From NCBI GenBank assembly GCA_003833135.1, contig QZLH01000015.1, positions 120,472 through 184,471 of the forward strand: DNA of 64,000 bases, given 5' to 3'. Numbering within the stretch: the first letter of the stretch is position 1; every line of letters begins with the position of its first letter. Source of the DNA: Oehlia diaphana (Eukaryota > Glomeromycota > Glomeromycetes > Glomerales > Glomeraceae). Shown in pieces: positions 11,990-22,458 of the stretch. The position numbers and the translations under genes are program-made. The notes under the pieces were generated by a model that searched no databases, was not told the origin of the DNA, and saw only the letters and a list, made by a program, of their open reading frames with translations.

Positions 11990-12350
11990 ATACACTTATA
12001 TTAATAGTCATATATGTGGAAAAAAATGTTATCAGCAGGAAGGATGCCATATTCATTGGAAAAGGTGATCTCGTATTTCTTGTGGTGAATGTGATACACT
12101 AACGGCGTCTTCTTATAGAATGTGTGTAAAACATGCTGGAAAGTATTATAGTAAAACTAATTATTGTAAAAATAAACTTCCATCTCCAGCTACTAGTGTT
12201 TCAAATTCAACCGATCTGGTAGGATCATGGGAACTAAGTCTCGAGAACAGAAAAGGATTTTCCAATCAGGAACATGTACTTCAGATCAAAATCTGTAAAA
12301 ATTTTGGAATACTGCCAGCTACCTACTCCCGCCTGATAATTTACTATACT
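11970..12350 (+). pseudogene. Cys/His-rich element-derived relic
   Basis: Plus-strand frames read ICGKKCYQQEGCHIHWK, then SCGECDTLTASSYRMC, then VKHAGKYYSKTNYCKNK. The regular Cys and His spacing suggests a zinc-binding module. A related block with CRKHAGKYHF lies on the other strand at 22270-22458. A stop separates the first two blocks. The family is not identified; the repetition and its setting among repeats suggest it is carried by a mobile element. Confidence 0.4.
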
Positions 12351-12619
12351 TAACTGATGATGAATGATTGGGTTTATTTGACTAATCAGTGATAAGAAAA
12401 CTGGCTTTGCCAGAGGATGCTAAGGAAGAGGATCAAGGGAAGTAGGCATATACTAGGAATGTACAGTATTAGGTTATATTTTTTTATATACTTTACGCAG
12501 TATTAGGAAAAAATCAGTCAGATATTGTTGCCTTGCCGGTTAGATGAGAGATTTCAAGTGTCTGAGTCCAAAGCAGTGTTGGAAAAAATTGGCCGGGGTA
12601 TTCTGAAAAATGTTTCTGA

Positions 12620-12895
12620 AACCCAATATATATGCATTTTTATCACATGTTTTACTTTCATATTTTGCGTATACGCTCTGCTTTGCTCTGCAGCTCTGTA
12701 AACATTATTTGTTCTCATATTTTGTGTATATGCTCTGCTTTACTCCGCAATACTGGCATTCATATTTACTTTATGGTTTGGTTACCAGTTGTCCCACAAC
12801 ATTGCGAACATTATATACTTTCATAATTTGTTTATATGTGCTTCGCTTCACTTTATACAGAGGCACTGTTACGCTCTGCCTATGGTAAACCATGT
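12620..12895. repeat. Degenerate tandem repeat, unit about 70-90 bp
   Basis: Three to four imperfect copies share the pattern 'tttcatattttg.gtatatgctctgct' with 'gctctg' and 'aacattat' words. The overlapping open frames here are a by-product of the repeat, not genes. Confidence 0.5.
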
Positions 12896-13659
12896 ATTAC
12901 ATATGTGTTTTGGGTTGAAAATAAGTATTTAGATGGAATAATGATGTTAGGATATTTGTTATGATAATGGAATTGGTACATTTATTGAAGTCGAAATTAT
13001 AAATAAGTTAAAATTATTTGAAAGGAAATTGAAAATAAGCTTTTTTATTAGGTCAATTTTAGTTAATATAAATGGCCAAAATAAAAAACTATATATAAAT
13101 GAATATGTTTAAAACACTGAGGCACAAATACAAATCTATCATGTACACAATAATTTCAGCCCACATTATGGATAATTTTGGCCCAAATATAAATAATATA
13201 AATAACAGATTTCTGATCGATCATGATTGGCTCGATCAAAAATTCGTTAGTTGAAATTACACAATATTTTATTATTAACAATTTCTCACAAATGATACAC
13301 AGCAAACAGGTTTTAAGAGATAAAAGGAATAATGAAATTTGATTGAATCGTGAAAATTGATTCTCATTTGGTTTAATAATACCAGATTAGGTATGTATTA
13401 CGTGACTTCAATATAATAAAAGGGAATTCATTATAAATCGCCATCAAAATCGATGTAATGTTCTGGGAAAATTGAAATTCATTGAATATCGTAAAAATGA
13501 CTATAAATATACAATATAATTTGGTTAAGATTTTAATCACGTGGTAGTTACTTTTTTGCTTTTTTTTGTATATTTTCATTGAGGGCGTATTTTACTTTCG
13601 TCAAGAAACGTAAATTTACAAATACCTTAATTTCCCTGTTATTTTTTATAACATTCACA
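12896..13659. other. Intergenic, 5' flank of kinase-Sel1 gene
   Basis: AT-rich DNA before the plus-strand gene starting at 13660. No domain or clear promoter element was identified. Confidence 0.4.
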
Positions 13660-15923
13660 ATGTCTGATAATATCGAAGATTCAAACGAGTGGATTGATTG
13701 GATTGAAAAATCCATTTCTAAAAAATATATTAAATATTATGAATACGATCATTTTTATAATATTAAAGAGATTGGTTCCGATAGTATTGGAAAATTTTAT
13801 CGTGCAAATTGGAAAAATTCTAATAAATATTTTGTATTAAGATCATTTTTTAATTTTAATGATACAATCACTAAAGAATTAGTTCATGAGGTAATTATAT
13901 ATTAAATATTTGTATATTATCAGTTATGCGTTCCTCACTTAAAAGTTAAAACTCTATTTAGCTTAAACTTCATCGGGTAGTTGGATTTCATGAAAATATT
14001 CTCCACGTTTATGGTGTTACAACTTACGATAAAGGTAAGAATAATTTATATTATAGGTAAAATTATTTTTTAAATTATAAAAAAAAAACTTATGATTTAT
14101 TCTCATAATTAGATCGAAATGATCAATACTTATTGGTACTGGAATACGCTGACGGTGGTACTCTCCAGAACTATTTAAAAGAAAATTATCTCGATCTTAC
14201 TTGGAGTGATAAATTAAACTTGGCAATTCAACTGTCCTATGCTGTATCATGTTTACACGATGAGGAAATTATACACCTGGATTTAGTACGTTCTATATTA
14301 TATTATATACACTATGAAAATAGTTACACAACCAATTTTAAAATTTAATTAATTTAATTTAATTTAATTTAGCACTCCAAAAATATAATGGTTCATCAAA
14401 ATATCGTAAAGTTGGCTGATCTTGGATTGACAAAAAGAATCGAGGAAGGATTCAAGCTTCAATCAAAATTATTTGGAATAATTCCTTACGTTGATCCAAA
14501 AAGATTTAGTAGACAAAAGAATAACAATAAAACACGATACCCATTAAACAAAAAAAGTGACGTTTACAGTATCGGTATACTCCTATGGGAAATATCTAGC
14601 GGACAACCTCCTTTTTATACTGACGATGAACTGTATGACATTGATTTAGCCGTAGAAATTTCACAAGGTTTAAGAGAAAAGATTGTTCCAGATACTCCCT
14701 CAGATTATTCTAATTTATATACCGGTAAATAATAATATATTAAATAATTAACCACATAATTTATTAAAATATAAATATATATATTTCATTATTTAGAGTG
14801 TTGGAATAGTGAACCAGTTTTTCGTCCAACAATGAAAAAAGTAGTTGAAAGACTAAAATTAATGATATCAACTAATCAATCGGCAAGCCACCCATGCTAT
14901 GGAACGCGAGTGGAAACAAATGCCCAACAGAGTAATGACAGTTTCCTTCAACCACCAAGCGAACAACAGTCAAGCACTATAAATTTATTTGATAAAAAAT
15001 TCGACATAATTGTTGATGAAATCATTAATCTTATATCTGAAAATCTAAATAAAGGAAAAGCGGGAAAGTTAATAATAAAACGTGTTTTAGATTATCTAGA
15101 TAATCATGATACTAATGAAGTTTATGAATGGCTTTTATTGAACCAGAATAATATAAAATCTGTTTTTTTACTTGGTTATTTTTATTATTATGGAATTATT
15201 ATTACAAGCGTAAATTATGAAAAAGCATTCAACTTATTCATTATTTCATCAGAAAAAAACCATTTATTATCACAACATTATGTTGGAATATGTTATGAAT
15301 TTGGAAATGGAACTATGAAAAATGAAAATATGGCTTTCGAGTATTATAAAAAAATAGCAAATCAGGATTGTATTGTAGCAGAGTTTAAAGTGGGTTATTT
15401 TTATGATAAAGGAATAGGAACTGAAAGAGATGAAAAGCAAGCTGTTTATTGGTATAAAAAGGCTGCGAGTAATGGACATTTCGTAGCTATGCATAATCTT
15501 GGTCTTTGTTATAAAAATGAAAAAGGTGTTGAAAGAAATTATAATAAAGCTATTAGATTATTTAAAAAATCAGCTGAAGGGAAAGATACAGATGGAATGA
15601 CAATGTTAGGTTATTGTTATAGTAATGGAATTGGAACTGATATTAATAAACAAAAGGCGTTTAAATTATATCAAAAAGCTTCGAATTTAGGAAATATTAT
15701 AGCACAATATAATCTTGCGATCATATATGAAGATGTTAAAGATATTGATCAGGCAATTTATTGGTTTGAAAAGTCTGCAAATCAAGGAAATCAAAAAGCA
15801 CAAAATAAGTTAGAAAGTCTATTAAATACTAAGAATGTAAGAAGTAATAATAAAGTATCTATTAAGAATGTAAGAAGTAAAAAAAAAGTATCTACATGGC
15901 TAGAAATTGAATATTCAGATTAA
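13660..15923 (+). CDS. Pseudokinase-like domain fused to Sel1 repeats (copy A)
   Basis: Five exons, 13660-13890, 13962-14034, 14113-14285, 14373-14724 and 14797-15923, join in frame to 651 residues. Start is the ATG giving MSDNIEDSNEW, shared with the paralogues. The kinase fold spans about residues 30-305. The Gly loop is IGSDSIGKF (38-46). Beta3 reads FVLRSF with Arg61 where the ATP-binding Lys is expected. The catalytic loop is HLDLHSKN (156-163), so the HRD Arg is lost but Asp158 and Asn163 remain. DFG is DLG (175-177); KKSDVYSIGILLWE and FRPTM follow. About six Sel1 repeats cover residues 399-640 (AxxxLGxxYxxGxG type, as in VGYFYDKGIGTERDEKQA). Sel1 solenoids bind proteins, so a signalling scaffold without phosphotransfer is the best inference. 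It is convergent with copy B. Intron 3 ends in a ttaat-type pentamer run. Confidence 0.9.
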
Positions 15924-16369
15924 GATACACCTAATGTATATAATATTAATTTCATTAAAACATTTAAATAATAGTATTTTCAATTACCTTATCGTTTATA
16001 GTATTTGATTTTTTTAGCGTTTGGACGTGGACGTCAGTAAATATACGATATACGTAGTAGGTTGTAGGACTTTGTAATTAATATAAATATAAATAAATGT
16101 TGAGGATATAATAAACTTTATTTATTAATTTCTAAAAATTGACAATTAATATATTGATATCTACCAAAATATTACAACTATTTACAGTATATAGGATAAA
16201 TATTATAAGCGCAAAAATGGCGCAGTCCCGAATTTTAGACATCGTTTAAATGTTGCGCCTTGCACAAGTAAGCCTAACTATAATGAATTCAATAATAATA
16301 AATATTTATGTGTGTATGTATATATAATTTCCAAACTTATATCAATCATTACACCAATAGCAAAATGAA
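15924..16369. other. 3' flank between convergent genes
   Basis: AT-rich DNA downstream of copy A, with no coding signal. Confidence 0.4.
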
Positions 16370-16775
16370 CGCCTCATCTAACAAAAGAATAAGAATAAAG
16401 TTCTTTGTGCATAGGATTTACACTTTCAATCTTTCTTAAATTAATCCAAATACAATAATCTCAATAATAGTAAGCGTTGAATAAGCTCCTAAGCTAAAGA
16501 GAAAGAATGTTGTAAACCCATAAGCCACCATAAAATGCAGTCAAAGCTACGAATATATACAATGCACCAACGAATTCCCTGTAAGTAGGTAACCGTGCTA
16601 ATTTTTTTAAAAAAATTTCAGTCAGTTTTCAGAGCCGTTAATATTTCATTTCAAATTCCAATGTCGCAGTATTGTTGATAACTTACGTCTATTAGTTAAT
16701 ACAAAAATACCAAATAAACATCCATCCTGTAACGATGAAAGCTCCAACTCGAAGAGGAATTCAGATACTAAAAAA
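16370..16775 (-). pseudogene. Multi-membrane-segment protein fragment
   Basis: Two minus-strand blocks are hydrophobic and coding-like. IPLRVGAFIVTGWMFIWYF lies near 16760-16690. After an intron-like gap with a ctacttacag acceptor, EFVGALYIFVALTAFYGG continues to GLWVYNILSL near 16590-16490, then in a shifted frame LGAYSTLTIIEIIVFGLI. Together they resemble a small tetraspan membrane protein. A frame shift before LGAYST and the lack of a clear start point to a relic. The family is not identified. Confidence 0.4.
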
Positions 16776-17331
16776 TATTAGAAATAGAGTTTTAGTTTTG
16801 AAATAATTTTTTTTTTTTGCATGATACTTTACGTTTAACTCTAATTTGTTTAATTTCGATTATTTCGATTTGAAAGAATCAATTGATGAATAAATATATA
16901 CAAACATATGTACTAGTATAACTCTCACGCTTCTAAGTAACCATATGTACTGTATATATGTAGAGAGTCCAAGAATGTTAACTTCTACGCCTTATAACAA
17001 TGAAAATAACACATGCAGCATTAATCACCATGCATCGACACATGTTAATGTGCGAACTAATAATAATAAATCATGTGAGTTTAAATGCGATCTTATTGAA
17101 ATGTGACTTCAAATGACAGCAGTCTATTAACTTCTGAAATGTACGGACTTAAAAATGTATTGTTTATAAATTACGTCATGAATTTGTTAACTTTTATGTT
17201 TTAGAAAAAAAAAATAATATTTAAAACGTGAAATTTTTTATTCATTTTACTTTTATTGTACTATAAAATGATGAATAACTGATAGGGTGTACATATATTT
17301 TAACTAATAAGTGCTCTTAAATACTCAAATA
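16776..17331. other. Intergenic, nothing recognised
   Basis: AT-rich DNA between the membrane-protein fragment and the 3' end of copy B. No gene or repeat is seen. Confidence 0.4.
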
Positions 17332-20300
17332 TTACAAACATTTAAGGTTATATTTAGCTATATCATTTCCTAAATCTGCGGCTTTTTGATAATGCTCAAT
17401 AGCTTTTTGCTTATCAATTTTGGTTCCAATTCCATTATTATAACAATATCCCAACATTGTAATTCCTTCTGAATATCCCTTTTCTGCTGCTTCTTTGAAC
17501 AATTCAAATGCTTTATTGCAATTTTTTTCAACCCCCTCTCCATCCTTATACATAAGAGCAAGATTATGTTGTGCTGTTTTATTTCCTAAATTTGTAGCTT
17601 TTTGATATAATTCAAATGCTTTTTCCTTATCAATGTTTGTCCCAATTCCTTTATCATAACAATATCCCAACATTGTAATACCGTCTAAATATTCTTTTTC
17701 GGCTGATTTTTTAAATAATTCAAATGCTTTATTATCATCTTTTTCAACGCCATTACCATCTTTGTACATAAGAGCAAGATTATGTTGTGCTATAGCATTA
17801 TTTTCTAAATATGCTGCTTTATAATATAAATCAAAGGCTTTTTGCTCATCAATTTCTGTTCCAATTCCATTATTATAACAATATCCCAACATTGTAATTC
17901 CATCTGGATATCCTTTTTCAGCTGATTCTTTAAATAATTCAAATGCTTTATTATAATCTTTTTCAACACTTTCTCCATCTTTATAAATACAAGCAAGATT
18001 ATGTTGGGCTATACTATTTCCTAAATTTGCGGCCTTTTGATATAATTCAAATGCTTTTTCCTTATCAATTTTGGTACCAATTCCATTATCATAACAATAT
18101 CCTAACATTGTTATTCCATCCACATTCTCCTCTTCATCAGATGACTTTTTGAATAATTCAAAAGCTTTATTATAGTCATTTTCAACACCTTTTCCATCTT
18201 TATACATATGACCAAGATTATGTTGAGCTGTACTATTTCCTAAAAATGCAGCTTTTTGATATAATTCAAATGCTTTTTTCTTATCACCATTAGTTCCAAT
18301 TCCATTACTATAACAATATCCTAACATTACTATTCCATCTATATTTCCTCCATCAGCTGAGTGTTTAAAAAATTCAAAAGTTTTATTATCATCTTTTTCA
18401 GTACCTTTTTTATTCTTGTAATAAAGACCTAGATTATATGCGGCAATCAAATGTCCAATATCTGCAGCTTTTTCATACCAATGAATAGCTCGTTCTTCAT
18501 CTTTTTCAATTCCTATTCCTTTATCATAAAAATAACCAACTTTAAATTCTCCTAATGCGTAAAGTTTGTTAGCTATTTTTTCATAATATTCAAAAGCTAG
18601 CTTTTCGTTTTTTATTGTGGTTCCATTACCAAATTCATAACATATTCCAACATAGTATTGTGCTAAAATATGATTCTGTTCTGATGCATCAATAAATAAA
18701 CTAAATGCCTTTTCATAATTTTCTTTTGTTGTAAAAATTCCATAATAATTAAAATATCCAAGTAAAAATATAGAATTTGAATTATTTTGATTATTTAAAA
18801 GCAAATCATAAATTATTTGTGAATTTATATTATTATTATCAAGATATTTTATAACAAGTTGTTTCACTACAAATTCTTCCTTTCCTTCATTTAGATTTTC
18901 TAAAATAAGATCAACTATTGTGTTAATGATAATTTCGAATAAATAATATTGTGATAATAAATTATTTTTTTCTAATGATTTAACAAATGAACTATAAGCC
19001 TTTTCATAATTTATATCTTCTATAATAATACCATAATAATCAAAATATCCAAGTAAAAAAATAGAATTTGAACTATTTTGATTATTTAAAAGCAAATCAT
19101 AAGTTACTTTTAAATTTATATTATTGTTGTCAAGATAATCAATGACAATTTCTTTCACCTCTTTTCCTTCTTTTCCTTCATTTAGATTTTTTGAAATAAG
19201 ATTAACAATTTCGTCAACAATTATACTAAACTTCTCTTTCAATAAAGCTAAAGATTCAATTATTTCATTTGCACTTATCTCAATATTTTGAATAACTTGA
19301 GATAATCCTCCATATAATAAATCATTAACATTTGAAGGGATTTTAATATTATTATTCATTTTTGAATCAATTGTTTGATAATTATTTGTCGATACTAAAA
19401 TCATTGAACTTAAACTGTTGACAACTTCACTCATAGTTGGGCGTTCATCTGGTTCGGTTTTCCAACATTCTAAATTATTAAGAATATATAAATTAATAAA
19501 ATAATACTATTATAAATTTCAACATCAAAAATTTATATCATATTTACCAGTATAAAGATTAGAATAACCAAGAGGGGTATCTTGTATAATTTCTTCTCTA
19601 AGATTATTTTTCGAAATTTCTTCGTCTAAATTAGAAGAATTAGAACCATAAGTTTGAAAAGGAGGTCGACCACTAGATATTTCCCATAAAATCACGCCGA
19701 CGCTGTAAACATCACTTTTTTCTTTTAATTGATATTTTTTTTTCTTTTTTTTTCGTTTGATATACTTTTTCGGATCAACATAAGCTATTATTTCACGAGG
19801 TATTTCAGATGATTTTGATTCAATTCTTTTTGACATTCCAAGGTCAGCCAACTTGATAATATTTTGATGTACGAATACATTACTGGAACGCTATATAATA
19901 AAATTATTAGATAATCATCATTCGTATTAAAAAAATATTATTATTATTTAGTAATAAAAATAAATGGATTACCAAATCACCATGAACAATTTTAATTCCT
20001 TCTTCATGCAAATATGATACGGCATTGGCCAATTGAAATGCTAGGTTGAATTTATCATTCCAAGTGAGGTTATGAAAATTTTTCTTTAAATAATCCTGGA
20101 GGGTACCACCATCGGCATCATCCATTACTAACATATATCGGTCAATTTGATTTTCTATTTGAGAAATAATTTTAGTTAATAAATTTTGTGTAAGGTAAGT
20201 TAAACAATTTTTGCAGTAAAGGCCATTACAATTTAGAATTTTATTCAATGTCACCTCCTATATTAGTTATACTAATTACCATTTTTTAACAAACGTAATA

Positions 20301-20774
20301 ATCTCTCCTCGTTTTTTAAGAAAATTGAAATTAAAATTGTGACGGCCAAACATCACTAAAAAAACATTATCATACCTTCATTAGAAGTTGTAACGCCATA
20401 AAATTGAATAAAATTATCATGAAAATCAACCTCGTGATGAAGTTCAAGCTAGGTCAATAAAAAAAGAGTTTAGTTAGAAAACTCGAATATTATTATAAAA
20501 AAACAGGATACTATATTATAATTACCTCACGAACGATTTCTTTAACGGTCATATCGTCGTAATTAGTAAATGATCTCAATATTAAATGTTTATAAGAATC
20601 TTTCCAATTTGCACGATAAAATTTTCCAATTTCGCCAGAACTAATTTCTTTAATATTATGGAAATTCTCGTATTCATAATATTTAATGTATTTTTTAGAT
20701 ATAGCTTCTTTAATCCAATTAATCCACTCATTTGTATTATTATTAATTGGTTCAATTTCGGTATTATCAGACAT
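17332..20774 (-). CDS. Pseudokinase-like domain with expanded Sel1 array (copy B)
   Basis: Five exons, 20774-20526, 20448-20376, 20154-19973, 19890-19548 and 19469-17332, give 994 residues. Splice phases are identical to copy A. The kinase-like part has a weakened Gly loop (EISSGEIGKF), LILRSF with Arg67 at the beta3 Lys position, HGDLRSSN (165-172) in place of HRDL, and DLG (184-186). KSDVYSVGVILWE and DERPTM are conserved. The C-terminal part is much longer than in A or C: about twelve Sel1 units, several nearly identical with LGYCYNNGIGT and QHNLALMYKDG blocks. The segment leading into the array (VDLILENLNEG through SNSIFLLGYFNYYGI) occurs twice. Intron 2 is unusually long (221 bp). The frame is intact throughout, so a functional, array-expanded scaffold is likely. 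Confidence 0.9.
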
Positions 20775-21057
20775 TATGAATTTTATTAAAAGAAAATAAA
20801 TATTATTGAGTCGAGGTTAAATTTCATGCGGTTGAAAATTCAAAAATTTAAGGCTTATTTTAATATTTAATCATATGACCTTTATTTACTGCAGAATGGT
20901 TGAATACAAGGTGATGAAATAATTTTTTTTTTTTAAAAAAAAGGACTTTGTGTAATGACTTTTAAATGTACAAAAAGTTTGATCAACAGCAAGTCAACAT
21001 TTATGCGGGAAAAAATCACGTGATTTTGGTTAAATTTGGGGCGTCCTTAGGTCCTTA
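20775..21057. other. 5' flank of copy B
   Basis: AT-rich upstream DNA containing a perfect 16-bp palindrome, aaaatcacgtgatttt, near 21014-21029. Its regulatory meaning is unknown; the same word occurs at the ends of repeats elsewhere in the window. Confidence 0.4.
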
Positions 21058-21168
21058 GGGGTGTACAATATTAACGTACAAACTGGCCTGAGTTTAGGAG
21101 TTATGCACTTGCACGTGATAGCGTTAACGTTAACTCCGGCCAGTTCGTACATTAATATCGTACACCCC
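21058..21168. repeat. Inverted-repeat (MITE-like) element, 111 bp
   Basis: Left arm 21058-21088 starts ggggtgtacaatattaac and ends actggcc. Right arm 21138-21168 is its reverse complement with about four mismatches in 31 positions. The interior has gcacgtgatagcg and gttaacgttaac. The word taaatttgggg flanks the whole at about 21032 and 21189, a possible remnant of duplicated target or neighbouring sequence. There is no coding capacity. Confidence 0.7.
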
Positions 21169-21363
21169 ACTGTATATTAAGGAATCCCTAAATTTGGGGC
21201 CATAATTTTTTAAGTGAATTAATAAATTCTAGCATTTAATTCGGGCCAAAATTAATAAATTTTTTGTTAAATTCCTTTCCTCCTCTTGTTATGTTGTATG
21301 TTAAACAATATATTCCAAATTCATGCGTTACAACTTTACATCTAAAATCAGAGTAGTATAATA

Positions 21364-21765
21364 ATGGGCCCAAATGATCCAGGAGATCGTTCCGAGTATC
21401 AAAAATTTTTTCATATAGCGTAAACTCACAGTAAACATACTTGTAAACTTAAGTAAATAAATTTGTCTTTTGCTTATTATTCGCTCTGAAAATAAACGCT
21501 TCCTATTAGTAAAATTTTTGGCACATTTCGTCAAATGGTCCCAGAAGGTCGTCCTGGGTATCGAAAAATTTTTTATATAGCGTAAACTCACTGTAAACTT
21601 ACATGTACTTGTAAATTTAAGTAAATAAATTTGTCTTCTTGCTTGTTATTCACTCTGAAAACAATTGCTTTCTATTAGTAAAAATAAAAATTTACTTTGT
21701 CACAAACAAGTCTGAAACCAATTTGGTTATCATCCTGGCTATCATAAATTTTCTCATATATTATA
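21364..21765. repeat. Tandem repeat, unit about 175 bp
   Basis: Two nearly complete copies and part of a third start near 21364, 21537 and 21717. Each carries a 'gtcgtcctgggtatc' type phrase, a 'tatagcgtaaactcac' phrase and 'aagtaaataaatttgtctt'. Open frames inside it follow the repeat and are not genes. Confidence 0.65.
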
Positions 21766-22035
21766 TTATAATTAAATTGCCCCCTATTTCATGCTACATT
21801 ATAAATAAAAATGTATATAAAAAATGGTGACTTGGGTGGGTGGCGTCAGCAAAAAGGTATACATTTTAACACTGCTTAGAATTGTAAAAGAAGGCAAACT
21901 AATTGTGAGTGTCTGTGAGTGACTAAGTTAGTCGTTTGCATAAAAGGGCAATCCATACCAATAGCATGCATATGAGGCAAGTAAAGTTAACCAGAAGGAA
22001 CATGAGCCTTAAGGCAAATGTGGATGCCTCTGGGA

Positions 22036-22100
22036 GAAAAAATATATTAGCATCCGCATTGCCCTAAAGGGCTTATGCTCCTGCTAATATATTTTTTTGA
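22036..22100. repeat. Short hairpin repeat
   Basis: aaaaaatatattagca near 22040 is mirrored by tgctaatatatttttt near 22082, with gccctaaagggc in the middle, giving a potential stem-loop. No target duplication was found. Confidence 0.5.
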
Positions 22101-22269
22101 CCATATGCTAACCTTCTCTAGTGTATATTAATATATGAGACAAAATAAGGAAATAAATAAGGTTCACAACGTTGCAGAACGTAGCATATCTACCAGGATC
22201 AATAAGATAGAGGAAGGACTTAATAAAACTCAAAATATTATGAACCAATTAGCCAAAAAATTCCAGAAA

Positions 22270-22458
22270 CTAAATATACATAAATGTAATATTAAACAAA
22301 TAACACGAATGTAAAAAATATATAACACCAGCACCTTCTGACTCTTCGCTCATAGTGCTGGTTGCCTGAATTTTTGCAAGCTTCTGTTGCTGATGAAATT
22401 CTTGAAAATGATACTTACCTGCATGTTTTCTACATGCATTATACACGGAGAAAGTCAA
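22270..22458 (-). pseudogene. Cys/His-rich element-derived fragment
   Basis: The minus-strand frame contains CRKHAGKYHFQEFHQQQK and then STMSEESEGAG. The CxKHAGKY core matches the relic at 11970-12350. It has no full-length partner here. The likely source is a dispersed element family rather than a host gene. Confidence 0.35.

Noticed and set aside
12610..12888. Overlapping plus-strand frames rich in Tyr, Leu and Cys
   Set aside because: Both derive from a tandem repeat in two frames.
15270..15494. Minus-strand open frame inside copy A
   Set aside because: Antisense shadow of the Sel1 exon, as are those inside 17370-18152.
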